Part shown: in pieces, positions 35,429-45,004 of the stretch
Layout of the letters: the number at the start of each line of letters is the position of its first letter
Numbering within the stretch: the first letter of the stretch is position 1
Assembly: GCA_001275005.1 (NCBI GenBank)
Contig: JWZX01002081.1
Span: forward strand, 1-45,239
Direction: 5' to 3'
DNA from: Chrysochromulina tobinii
Lineage: Eukaryota > Haptophyta > Prymnesiales > Chrysochromulinaceae
DNA: 45,239 nt
Notes under the pieces: generated by a model
Seen by the model: the letters and a program-made list of their open reading frames with translations, nothing else
What the model was told of the DNA's origin: nothing
Database searches by the model: none
Program-made: the position numbers and the translations under genes

Positions 35429-35989
35429 TGAACCGAGGGTGGCGAGGCGGAGGGTCGCTTTTCTCCGCGGCCGCGCTCGCGATTCATACTGGCACACGGC
35501 ACGCTGAGCGCACGCCTACAGGAGACGCAACGCGAGCTGGCTTATCGGCGCCAGGCCGACCACATCGAGGCGACCGTGCCCGAGCAAGTGCGCCGCATCG
35601 AGGGTCGAATCTCGAAAGTGTATGTACGGTCGAGAAGTGTCTATGTGTCTTGGTAAAGCCGTAGTTTCGGTCCGGCTTAGGTCCGGCTTTACAAATGACA
35701 GCCAAGCCGCCCTCACCCATCAACGCTTGAGAGGCGTGCGGCGCAGTGCCGTGGCGTCTCACTCAACCAGACCTCTAGACGTCCGGATGTCCACGAAGAA
35801 CGGCTGCATCCGCACATCCGGAGTTCACGGAATCGAAATTTGAGTCTTTGCCTGCTTCGTGTATGGATAGCAAGCGAGCTGTGTGGCGGCCCCGTCGCAG
35901 CTTCGAACGCTTTTCGACGAGAAGGCGTGCCGAGCCGCGGTGGCTGTCTGTGGCACTCGCTTGCAAACACTGCGCAAGAATCAGTAAGA
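35429..35989. other. convergent spacer
   Basis: A 561-base stretch between the F-box-like and SGNH stops. A 12-bp duplication (ggtccggctta/ggtccggcttt) is at about 35671-35693. Frames on both strands are short and without domain character. Confidence 0.45.
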
Positions 35990-38108
35990 TCAACAAGTGA
36001 GCGGCCGCCCTTTGGTCAGGCAGCAAAGCTGCCTCTGCAGGCCTAGATGGGTGCGTGGGCGATCCGAATAATCCTTGGCTTCAGCGAGCGGGTACTCGCA
36101 GTCGTGCACCCATGTCTCAGGGGCGCACTTTGCGACACCAAGGGAGAGGTTGACGTGCTGCGGGTCGCGAGGGTGGCCCATCAGGTGTGTCGCATCTGCG
36201 AGCGTGGCGGGCCGCAGCGCGAGCGAGTCGATGCGTACTCGACTCGGCCTCTCACGCACACGTGGGCTGCCGCCCTGTGGGTAGTTGATCTGTCGGTGGT
36301 TGGCATGTAGCAGGCACGGCCGCTCGGTAGTCCACGCGGCCCAGAAGCTCGTGGTCAGAGTAACGGACGGGCTCATGTTGCGCACGTTCGGGTCGTAGTG
36401 TGTGCTCGCGTCGGTCTGCACGATCGGGAACGGAGAGAATCGCGTCTGGATGGATGACGAAACTTTGACGCAGTGGCAACCTCCGCGGCACGCCAGCTCG
36501 ATCGCGCCAAAGTACCGATCGGCCGAGTGTGCGAGCAGATACCCGAGCTTGACCATGATGAGGCCACACGGTCGCGCGCCGAATCGAGGCAGTGGCCCGA
36601 GTGTGAGCATGTCTCCCACCCGATCCGAAGACATGCCAAGCTTGGACATCTCCGTGCTGCCGGTCTCGTCGATCACGAGAGACCAGCCAGCCAACGGCCG
36701 CAGGTGCGACGCGTTGGTGAGAGGCAGCTGATCGCCGCTGTAGCACACCTCCTGTGCTGCTGCGGCTGACGTTGCTGCTGTCGCTGGTTGCTGTTCTGCC
36801 TCCCCATCATGCTGTTCGCCAGGAAGAGTGCTGTTTCCTTCTTGCTCGTGGTCCAGAATCGCCGACAGAGGGGCATCGCCCTCGGGCTCGGTAGCGTTCA
36901 TGGTCGCGTTGGCAAGCTCGTCGCGCCCCGCCCAGAGGCCCGAGGCCACGAAGCGAGCGACCAAATGCCCAAGCAGCGCGTGACCCAGAGGATTCGGATG
37001 TACGATGTCCTTGCCGCCCTTGGCGTACCATGTCGAGATCGGCATGCGCGTCGCGTGCAGCACGGCCGCAATGTCGAGCACCCTCGCTTTCGGCGCGAAC
37101 GGGCCCCACCAACTGACCACATGGCACACGTACACGGCACACAAAAAGGATCCAGTAAGAGATGGGAGTCAAAGAGATGTGGATCACAGGTGGTAATCAC
37201 CTGCCCACATGACAAGCATCAAGGATGCGCTTGAAGTCGCAGCACGGCCAGCCGGTCTCCCTCGAGCGCATCTGCTTGAGCCAGCTCTGCGAAGGCCACG
37301 CGACGAAGAGGATGACCGCCGCCGGCGCTGTCGCGCGCACGCGCAAGATGAGCTCGCGGACGTCGGTGTTGAAGAGGTTGGTGGCCACCTCGAGGAGGAT
37401 GAGCGAGGTGTCCCGCTTCACACGCGAGCTTGCACAATCGCCGTGCGCGCTTGCAACGGCTGCATTGAGCGGAAACACCTCCACCGCTAACCTATTCTTC
37501 GCACCGGGCGTCTCGTGAAACTCCTCGAGAAGCTCCTCGTACATCTGACGAGCCCACGACCTCATCGGCGCGCACGACTTGGAGCTCGCATTCGCCACTG
37601 GAAGCAGCACCTCCAGCCATGGTTCAGCGGCTCCGCAGCCCGCTGTCGTCGAGACGCCAAGGACGCTTACCCTGAAAACCGCCTTTGCACTGCGCGCGGG
37701 AAGCTCAGGCAAGGGGCGGGCATACTTGGACAAAAGACGGAGAAGGACCGACTCGTTGCCCAGAACGGAGATGTTCACGGAGATGTTGATCGAGGAATGG
37801 ATTGCGTGATTGAGAATTTGGTTTGAGCGCTCAGCGATCGATAGAGGAGCATAGGTGCTGTAGCTGCCTCCAAGACTGAAGACCATTTTTGCACCCTCCC
37901 AAGGCCAGGCTGCAAAAAAAAACCTTCCATCATTGCATGCGCGTGAAGGAGAGATTCGAAGACAATTACAACAGAGATACATGTAAACAGCCAACAGCCA
38001 ACAGCCAACAGCCAACAGACAACAGACAACAGACAACAGACAACAGACAACAGACAACAGAAAACGGATCGCCCGCCCGCGTTCCCCGTTACAATGTACG
38101 CATTTCAT
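35990..38108 (-). CDS. two-exon SGNH hydrolase-like secreted/membrane protein
   Basis: The coding sequence joins 38108..37201 to 37112..35990 (676 residues). Exon 1 holds the SGNH block I (SVLGVSTTAGCGA, Ser153 in the G-x-S position) and a central block (LLEVATNLFNTDVRELILRV). Exon 2 holds block V, DIVHPNPLGH, with Asp338 and His341. SGNH hydrolases cleave ester bonds of lipids or glycans. The second half (KLGMSSDRVGD, ELACRGGCHC, VTLTTSFWAAW) is a strand-rich accessory domain that I recall in algal SGNH proteins. Residues 17-45 are a very hydrophobic stretch encoded by a 7-bp tandem repeat and would act as signal anchor if 38108 is the true start; ATGs at 37982 and 37886 are alternatives. 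Convergent with the F-box-like gene. Confidence 0.8.
37113..37200 (-). other. spliceosomal intron, 88 nt
   Basis: Donor CAG|GTGATT, a T-rich stretch, acceptor TGGTCAG|T. Joining gives CHVGSWWGPFAPK and links the SGNH blocks; without splicing exon 1 ends at a TGA one codon past the donor. Confidence 0.85.
37991..38060. repeat. 7-bp tandem array, ten units
   Basis: Four CCAACAG units followed by six ACAACAG units. On the minus strand they read as CTGTTGT/CTGTTGG and encode LLSVVCC-type heptapeptides in the N-terminus of the SGNH protein. Confidence 0.97.
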
Positions 38109-38373
38109 AAGGGTCCGGTACTATCTCGACCCAGTTATAAATTAAATGAAAAGCGGTACATATAGAGATATGTCTGATATAGCAATGATATAACTTCGTC
38201 CTTTGCAGCTGCAAAGTGACCCGCCCTTAAATTAAGGTTTGCGGCCGGGGCAGCACATGAGCAGGTTGGGTGGCATAGACGAGGGCACGAGGCACCAAGC
38301 GAGTGGAGCAGTGGACGCTCAGACGATGCACCGACCAAGTGAAGCCGTCGAATAATGCTGCCGCATAGCATGC

Positions 38374-39360
38374 TTAGCTTGCTTGCTTGGGAGGGAGGGC
38401 GTCAGCGGCTCCTGTGGTGTTGGCGGCAGAGCGGCCGCGCCCAGGAGACGGACCACGGACGCTACCCGTCCGCCGGAGATTTCCCCGGCTTGGGGAGCGA
38501 GGGTAGAACGGATTCCGATTCGCATGGCGCGCGGCGCGCTCTGAGGGCGGCATGGTCGCTCCCGGCAAGGCGAACTCAGGGATGCGAAGCTTCTTGCCAA
38601 TCGCGCAGCTCTCAGCCTGGCAGAAGACAAACGCCACGTCCGCTGGAGCGGGATGACGCTCCCTTGCTTGGCGAGCGTTATGGCGAGCGTGGCGGTTCGC
38701 CAAGGTACGGTTCCAACTACGCCAAGCAGAGAGGTTGGCTCGTTGGCCAAGGGAGACTTGAGGCTGAAAAACCCCCTTGGGCGTGAGGAGGTCGGGCATT
38801 ACGAGCTGCTCCATCCATGATTGCAGCACGTCAGATGGAACTCGATCGCCTTTCGTGTCCTCATAATGAACTGAACGGCCGACCTGCAGGTCCTCCATAA
38901 AGTATGTGCCGCCTGGTTTCAGATGAGGCCATAGCGCATCAAATGTGTTCATGATATCTGCGTTGAAATGCGATCCGTCGTCGATGATGGCATCGAAGTC
39001 ACCTCTAGACGTCTCGATCCACCGTTGGAGATCCGCAGGATCCTTTTGGTTGCCAACGAGCCTGTGGATTCCCTGCTGCAGCATCGAGATTTGATGCTTC
39101 TTGATGCACAGCTGATCGATGTCTGCCTCCCAGAGTTCTGTATTGGGGAGCAGCTTGCGCCAGAGCAAAGCGCTCGCACCGGGTCCATAATTCATGGCGC
39201 ATCCAAGGCCGATTTCGAGCATCTTCGTCGCACGCCCCGCGTTCTTAAGCACTGGGATGAGGAAGAGCCCGTACATTATGTGATACTCGTGGCCTAAGGG
39301 GTCTGCAGCACCTGTGACCTTGTCGGTCGTCACATTCAAATCGTAGGCGGCGTCCCGCAT
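38374..39360 (-). CDS. SAM-dependent methyltransferase-like protein
   Basis: A 328-residue protein from the first ATG of the frame, 39360. It opens with LNVTTDKVTGAADPLGHEYH, then MYGLFLIPVL, then the SAM-binding block KMLEIGLGCAMNYGPGASAL (~46-65), the acidic LWEADID, the motif FDAIIDDGSHFNADIMNTFD, and LKPGGTYFMEDLQVGRS. This pattern belongs to a class I methyltransferase-like family I know from algae and fungi, without an established substrate. The last ~90 residues are basic and low-complexity (RHARHNARQARERHP; PRSPSRGN). The frame is open for 22 more codons upstream without ATG, so a first exon with a signal sequence may be missing. It is the third carbohydrate- or methylation-type gene in this stretch on the minus strand. 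Confidence 0.78.
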   Translation of the reverse strand: MRDAAYDLNVTTDKVTGAADPLGHEYHIMYGLFLIPVLKNAGRATKMLEIGLGCAMNYGPGASALLWRKLLPNTELWEADIDQLCIKKHQISMLQQGIHRLVGNQKDPADLQRWIETSRGDFDAIIDDGSHFNADIMNTFDALWPHLKPGGTYFMEDLQVGRSVHYEDTKGDRVPSDVLQSWMEQLVMPDLLTPKGVFQPQVSLGQRANLSAWRSWNRTLANRHARHNARQARERHPAPADVAFVFCQAESCAIGKKLRIPEFALPGATMPPSERAARHANRNPFYPRSPSRGNLRRTGSVRGPSPGRGRSAANTTGAADALPPKQAS

Positions 39361-40464
39361 GCCGACTATTTCGGGGCTCACCCATGCTGCAACGCGCACG
39401 CCGGTCGTGCCGAAAGAGCACCCCACAAATATGCGTTCGTTCGGTTCCTGAGGCCCCGGGTTGCGCCCATTTCGAGAGGTTGCTGCCCGTCACCGTCGTC
39501 CCAGGGTCCCGCGCCTCAAAATCCTATGAAACTGACAAGGGGCTCCCAGCCCCTTGAAACTGATCGGAGTTTGCACAAATACCCGGTAGACATTTCAAGA
39601 AATAAGTCGTTTCGCAGAAGTTAGACAAAACTCCACAAGAAGCATGCTTGACAACACACATTATGGAATGTGAATGTGTGTCTGTGTGACTTCTACATGT
39701 AGCACACAAGAACCCATCCGAAGCATTTGCGTGTACATGTACGTACCGAATTACATAAGCCTGGCATTTTGCGTCACGACTTCATCCAAACTCCGAGTTG
39801 GACCGAGCTGAGCGCTTTCTATCCGGCCAGCGCACAAATCGTATGAAAGTCGCAAACTGTACCGTACGTGTGTACGAGTCCACGCTAGTCTGTAGTCTCT
39901 AGACGTCTAGAGAACGATTCGAGTTGAGAAAGTCGCCAACAATTGTCCATGCAATTCGTCTCGGTAGCGGACGGGAAGCGGTTTCGCTAAGAAGCTAAGA
40001 AACGCGAAAGCCTCGCGAAAAAATCCGTGTCCGGTGAGCGGTGTTCTTGTGCTGGGTCAATAATAATTAAACTCAATAACACTTAACTGATCAGACAGTC
40101 CTTTAATAAACAGCCCCAGGAGCCGGCCACGGGCCGGGCTTCGAGTCCTACACATCACACGAGAACCGCGACCGCTCGCTCACCCTTTGATTGTGCGCGC
40201 ACCCGCGCACCCCACAGACTTGCCACTGCAGCCCTGGCATGTATCTATCCTGCGCGGCTGCGTGGTCTGACGCCTTGGGCTCACCACTGCGCGAGCGGCT
40301 CAGGTCCCATCGACTTGATATTCGAGGGCAGAAGCAGCTTGCTCTCGGCGCTCGAAGTGCGCCCCAAGCTGCGCCCGATGCCGGCCAGCCACAGACGCGT
40401 GCGCAGCGCCGCGCGCAGCCGCTTCCAGCGGCGCGGGCCGGTCGCTGTCCCGTCGCCGGCCCCA
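39361..40464. other. AT-richer intergenic stretch
   Basis: A 1104-base stretch upstream of the methyltransferase-like gene and downstream of the Pro-rich gene. 39530-40090 is distinctly AT-richer than the rest. It contains the 18-bp palindrome TCTCTAGACGTCTAGAGA (39896-39913). 40281-40464 on the minus strand is open in a different frame from the Pro-rich gene and may be its true C-terminus. No other gene seen. Confidence 0.5.
39896..39913. other. 18-bp perfect palindrome
   Basis: TCTCTAGACGTCTAGAGA is self-complementary. It lies in the AT-richer spacer, about 540 bases upstream of the methyltransferase-like ATG. Confidence 0.8.
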
Positions 40465-43400
40465 CTATCCTGACCGGCGATGTGCGCGGCCATCAACGAC
40501 TCCATGCGCTCGGCACGGCGCGCGTCGCGTTGGGCACACCGGTCGGCGGACGTCAGCGCCGGCTCGGGCGCCGCGATGTGCGCCCACAGCAGCGCGGGCG
40601 TATGGCGCCAGATCGGGCGCCGGCGCCGGCTCGTCGAAGGCACTCGCGGCACAGCGCGCGAACGAATGATCCTCACTGTCCGCGTCGGCATTGCTCGCCT
40701 GCGCGTCCTGAGCGTCGAGAGGCTTGGTGCCGTCGTGGGCGACGCCCTCGACGAAGGGCGGCATGCAAGTTCTCACCACGACGCCCTCGACGAAGGGCGG
40801 CACGCTGTAGGCACGCCGACGGCGGCGGGTGAGGAGGAAGCGGGAGCGCATCGAGCGCGCGAAGGCCTTTGGCGGCGTCGAGCGCGCGAGCATCCCCGCG
40901 GCTGCCCTTGGCGGGGTGGGTGCCTCGTCCTCCGACGCCTCCTGCGCCTCGTCAGCAGTCGTGGCCGTCGTTCCTCTGCAGGCCATCGCGCCAGTGCACG
41001 CATCGCTCGCGGGCTCGGCCGGCGCCGCGCCGGGCGCCTCGGGCCCGAACCACGAGTAGATCTGGGCGGGCTGGGGCGCTAGTAGCGGGAAGCACTGCGA
41101 CGACCTCGGTGATGCCCGCGCCGACCCCCTCGGCGACCCCCTCGGCGAGGCGCGGCGCGGCGAGAGCGCGCCGGAGCGGCGCAGGGCGATGGCGCCCGCT
41201 GCGGCCACTTGCCACCGCTTGGGCTTCGTCACACCTTTGTTGACAACCGTGCTCAGCGCCTTCTCGCGAGCCGAGGCGTCCACGGCGGCGCGGGCGGCGT
41301 GCAGCCGGATGGCAAGCTCTGCCATCTGGCGGCTCGCCGGGGTAGCCTTCGGAGCCACCGCCGCCGCTGCCGCTGCCGCCGCCGCCGCCGTGTGTAGTCC
41401 CGTCACGGCAGGTGAAACCCTTTGAGCGGCGACGTCCTTGGCTGCCACGCGGTCGGCGGCGGTGTCGGCGAGCTCGTAAAGCATGCGGACCATCTCCAAG
41501 GTGACAGAGACGCATTGGTCGCGGTAAACGGCGCGCTCTCGTGTCGAGGGGACATGGGGGGTCGCGGCAGGCACGGCGGGCGCTGCTGCAGGCTGCGGAG
41601 CCGCGTCCTCGGGAATGCCATGGCTGCTCGCGATGACACGGCGAACAGTGGCGCGTGGAAGTGACGATGCGGACGGGGATGCTCCCAGTCCAAGGGCCGG
41701 TGCGGTCTGGGCGCCGCCGGTGCCACCATTCCAACGCGCGACCGGGATTCGGCTGGCCGGCAGCGTCGGCGAGGCCTCCATTGAGATCGTCATGGCGGCC
41801 GTCGAAACGGGTGCGATCCCTCTCTTGGTGGTGGTCAGCCACGGCGCCGCCGGGACGGCAGCGACCACGCTCTTCGTTGTGCTCACGTGTGGTGCCCCCT
41901 TTGGCCGCGCCGTCGGCTGCGGCGGCGCGGCGCCCGGCTCAGCAGGCCGTGGGGACAGTGGCTCCGCAGCCGGCACGGCAGGCTGTGGGGCCACTGGCTT
42001 GGGAGCAAGAGCCATCGCGGTACGCTCCTCCTCTTCCAAAAGGAAGCGCTGCACGGCCGCTCGCTGCTCCGCGGCGGCTCGCCGCCTCTCTTCCCGCCGT
42101 CGACGGCCTTCCCATTCAGAGTCGCGAGGCGAGGCGCGATCTGCCGACGCAGAAGACGCGCTCGCGTCGAGCACGGCGGTGGGAGAGTCACACGACCCGA
42201 GTGGCGACGCGAGCGGCGCCTTTGGCGGCACCCAATCGGCGGAGGGACGGGGCGGCGTCCATGCCGCAGGCGACGGCTCGGCGCCGGCGGCCTCGCTCGC
42301 TGCCTCCACCGACTCCTCTTCGAGTACAGCTACCTGCTCGTCTTCGCCCATCCCCTCCGCCGCTGCTTCGGCTCCGGCCGCTCCTGCTGTCTCCGCCGCT
42401 TCTGGTGCCTCCGGTGCCTCCGCCGCTACCTTCTCCGTCGCTGTCGCATCCACGGCACTCCCTACGTGAGGCGTCGCGTGCCACGCGCTCGCAGCTCCCC
42501 AGCACTCCGCAGCGGAGCGCAGCCGCGGCAGGTGCGACGTGAAGGAGCTTGGCTGGCTTGGCGTGAAGGTGCCACGGTAGCTAGGCTGACTTGGCTTGGA
42601 CGAGGGCTCGAGATCTGGCCGTGGGAGATCTGGCCGTGGGAGATCTGGTCGTGGCAGCGGAATCGTCTTCGAGCGTGCTGGCGGCGGAAAGAGGGGCTCG
42701 GCGAGCGGCTCGAGGGTCGATGGAGGAGGCGGCGGCGCGCCTGGGGGAGGCGGCGGCGGTGGCGTCGCTGGCGGTGGCGGCGGAGGCGGTGTTGCTCCGC
42801 CTACTGTCTCGGCGTCCACCAGACCATCGATCCTCCCCTCGATCGCATCCTCCTCCTCCTGCCCCGCATCGTCGTGCTCCACCTCCTCCTGCCCCGCCTC
42901 GTCGTGATCCACCTCGTCGTAACCTCCCTCCTTGCCCCCTGAGAGTCCGATCGTGGCGGCGGTACGCATCTTCTGCCGCAACGCTTCCTTGTACACGTTC
43001 GCTGGGGTCCACTGGCGGCACAAGGAGGGAGGCGGCAGCACGGAGGACAGCGTCACGTTATACCTACCCGCCGCTGTGACCTCAGGCACGATCTCTCGGT
43101 TGGAGGAAATCGACGATGAGAAAAGCCGTGGCGCCAGCTGCGCCGCCATCGCCGTCGCCGCCGCAGCATTCGTCGCCGCCTTCGCCGCCGCCTCGACCTC
43201 CGTCGCCAGCGATAGCGCCGTCGACCCCGCAGAAGCCTCACTCGGCGCCGGACCCCGCTTCAGCAGCGCGTCCAGCCTCGCACCGCCCATGGCGATCTCG
43301 CGGCTCGTCTCCTCGCCCACCTGCCGGAGGTGCTCCTTTGCCTGTGCAACCTTCTGGCGCAGCTCGTCGAGGCTTGAGGTCTCGGTTGCCCGGCGCGCCT

Positions 43401-44307
43401 CGACCATGCGCGCTGTCTCGGCTGCGACCCGCTGTGCCGCCGCCCGAGCAGCTTCCCGAAAACGTCCGGACGCGACTGACGCGAAGCCGCCGTAGGTCGT
43501 GGGAGGGCGCAGCGGTGGCTCGTGGAGCGCCGTCTCGTCCAAGTCCTCGTCCGAGGCCCAGGCCAGCGTCTCCTCATCGTCGGACAACTGCCGAGGGTCA
43601 GAGGGCATGGGCGCGACCGCAGCTGCCGCTGGCGCCACCACCGCCGCCCTCGGCGCCACCGCCGCCGCCCTCGGCGCATCGTAAGCCGGCGCAGGCGTGA
43701 CCTCCTGAGCAGCCGCAAAGTGCGTGTCGAGGCGGCAGCGCAACTCGGAGCGAGGCTGCTGCTCGCTCGAGCGCAGTCGTGTGATGATGGCGCCCTCGTC
43801 GGTCCTCGCACTGACCACGCTCGCCGCGCTCACTGGCGCATACCTTCCACAGGCAAATGGGCGCTCTGGCGGTGTGTGCAGCGCGTGCCGATCCGACGAG
43901 AGGACCGGCCGGCACTCCCCGGAGAGCGCCTCGTAGCCACGAACGCAGCGCGGGCACCTGCAAGACGCATCTCGCAGGCAGCGCACCGTCTCGTCGTGCT
44001 GCACCAGGGCCGGAGAGTGCTCCGTAGGCTCTTGAAGGCGTGATCCCGACCAGGAGAGCTGTGGACGCGCGGCTGGGCGGCGGTCGGCCGATGGTGGCGT
44101 TGCGGCAAAAGACAGGCGTCCCCTTGAGGAGTTTGAGTCGGCGGTGCTCGGCCGAGAAGAGTGCCGAGAATTAGAGCCGTTCGAGAGGCGGCCGCGGAGG
44201 AGCCTCAATGCAGAGGCGATCTCTTCCGGTGGTGGGTCAGTCGCGGTCGGGTCGGCGCGGTAGGCGGAGAGCCGGGCAAGGGTTGGCGCACGGCCCAGGG
44301 AAGTCAT
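40465..44307 (-). CDS. large low-complexity Pro/Ala/Arg-rich protein of unknown function
   Basis: A 1280-residue protein from the first in-frame ATG, 44307 (A at -3); upstream the frame is open only through non-ATG codons. I recognise no domain. Visible parts: a Ser/Arg-rich N-terminus; a Cys cluster (CLRDASCRCPRC); an acidic patch (DDEETLAWASDEDLDE); a helical stretch (FREAARAAAQRVAAETARMVE ... ELRQKVAQAKEHLRQVG); a poly-Pro tract; PRPDL x3; Ala/Glu-rich and RRRREERRRAAAEQRAA helices; and Ser-Pro-Arg repeats (ASPRGSPRGSARASPR). A cytoskeletal or scaffold role would fit but is a guess. The final ~45 residues in this frame become Arg-rich and unprotein-like, while another frame from about 40640 to 40281 looks genuinely coding, so the annotated C-terminus is probably wrong. 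Confidence 0.65.
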   Translation of the reverse strand: MTSLGRAPTLARLSAYRADPTATDPPPEEIASALRLLRGRLSNGSNSRHSSRPSTADSNSSRGRLSFAATPPSADRRPAARPQLSWSGSRLQEPTEHSPALVQHDETVRCLRDASCRCPRCVRGYEALSGECRPVLSSDRHALHTPPERPFACGRYAPVSAASVVSARTDEGAIITRLRSSEQQPRSELRCRLDTHFAAAQEVTPAPAYDAPRAAAVAPRAAVVAPAAAAVAPMPSDPRQLSDDEETLAWASDEDLDETALHEPPLRPPTTYGGFASVASGRFREAARAAAQRVAAETARMVEARRATETSSLDELRQKVAQAKEHLRQVGEETSREIAMGGARLDALLKRGPAPSEASAGSTALSLATEVEAAAKAATNAAAATAMAAQLAPRLFSSSISSNREIVPEVTAAGRYNVTLSSVLPPPSLCRQWTPANVYKEALRQKMRTAATIGLSGGKEGGYDEVDHDEAGQEEVEHDDAGQEEEDAIEGRIDGLVDAETVGGATPPPPPPPATPPPPPPPGAPPPPPSTLEPLAEPLFPPPARSKTIPLPRPDLPRPDLPRPDLEPSSKPSQPSYRGTFTPSQPSSFTSHLPRLRSAAECWGAASAWHATPHVGSAVDATATEKVAAEAPEAPEAAETAGAAGAEAAAEGMGEDEQVAVLEEESVEAASEAAGAEPSPAAWTPPRPSADWVPPKAPLASPLGSCDSPTAVLDASASSASADRASPRDSEWEGRRRREERRRAAAEQRAAVQRFLLEEEERTAMALAPKPVAPQPAVPAAEPLSPRPAEPGAAPPQPTARPKGAPHVSTTKSVVAAVPAAPWLTTTKRGIAPVSTAAMTISMEASPTLPASRIPVARWNGGTGGAQTAPALGLGASPSASSLPRATVRRVIASSHGIPEDAAPQPAAAPAVPAATPHVPSTRERAVYRDQCVSVTLEMVRMLYELADTAADRVAAKDVAAQRVSPAVTGLHTAAAAAAAAAAVAPKATPASRQMAELAIRLHAARAAVDASAREKALSTVVNKGVTKPKRWQVAAAGAIALRRSGALSPRRASPRGSPRGSARASPRSSQCFPLLAPQPAQIYSWFGPEAPGAAPAEPASDACTGAMACRGTTATTADEAQEASEDEAPTPPRAAAGMLARSTPPKAFARSMRSRFLLTRRRRRAYSVPPFVEGVVVRTCMPPFVEGVAHDGTKPLDAQDAQASNADADSEDHSFARCAASAFDEPAPAPDLAPYARAAVGAHRGARAGADVRRPVCPTRRAPCRAHGVVDGRAHRRSG
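40738..40805. repeat. direct duplication near the C-terminus of the Pro-rich gene
   Basis: cgacgccctcgacgaagggc occurs twice, about 42 bases apart, encoding PPFVEGV twice on the minus strand. Confidence 0.85.
42611..42655. repeat. 15-bp tandem repeat, three units
   Basis: agatctggccgtggg repeated three times encodes LPRPD repeats on the minus strand, after the poly-Pro tract. Confidence 0.95.
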
Positions 44308-45004
44308 TGTAGAGCGCTCGAGACGGTGGGACGCGGGAAAACTCGCCCCTCCTTTCTGTGAATGGGAACACGCACGCCGAGCGCGGCGGGCCGACTCCCC
44401 TGTGGGGAAAACGGGGAGGAGTGGGAAAACTAGAATGCTTCGTTCGTGTGTTGGTTCGGCGCGTTTCGCGCGATGAAGCGCATTAAAAGCCTTCGCACGG
44501 CGCGTTACGCGCATAAAGCCTTCACCGGACCTTGTCACCGGAGCCTGAGTCTGCATGTTGCCTGTCAATGGTTGCCTGTCTGAGTTATGTCTGAGGGGGA
44601 AGGGTTCCTGCTTCCCCCGCCCCCCGCCGATTAACGGCCTGTGTAACGGCCTGTGTAACGGCCTGTGTAACGGCCTGGGGCAAGGAGGAACCCTTCCCCC
44701 GACGGGGCCGCTGTTAGCTGCGGCTGCGGCTCATACAATCACGTGAACATGCGTGAACACCTTCCATGCGCGTTTGGTAGATTCAATTATTCAAATGCGC
44801 TAGAAAGCCGAGCGCCTGAACAGACGGCACTGGCAAAGTGGCAATGGGCTTGGTTTCTTCAAAGCTCTTCGGGGGGACGCTCCGCTGAGTCTGTTGTGAA
44901 AGCCGAGTGTGCCGTCGACGATGTTACATGTCATAGACGATATCAGCGCAAATAACGGCCAACGTACTGTGAAAAACCGCAAAAGGAAACTCGAGATACA
45001 GGAA
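44308..45004. other. divergent spacer with a hairpin-type repeat element
   Basis: A 697-base stretch between the Pro-rich gene (-) and the right-edge gene (+). It contains imperfect repeats around gcgcgtttcgcgc/gcgcgttacgcgc (44460-44515) and the inverted-repeat element at 44595-44700. No gene is supported. Confidence 0.5.
44595..44700. repeat. 15-bp perfect inverted repeat enclosing a 12-bp tandem array
   Basis: GGGGGAAGGGTTCCT (44595-44609) is matched by AGGAACCCTTCCCCC (44686-44700). Between them lie four copies of TAACGGCCTGTG-type units (about 44632-44677). Confidence 0.9.

Noticed and set aside
41615-42942. Several plus-strand open frames of about 280-350 codons
   Set aside because: They overlap each other in different frames opposite the Pro-rich gene; GC-rich DNA with few stops explains them.
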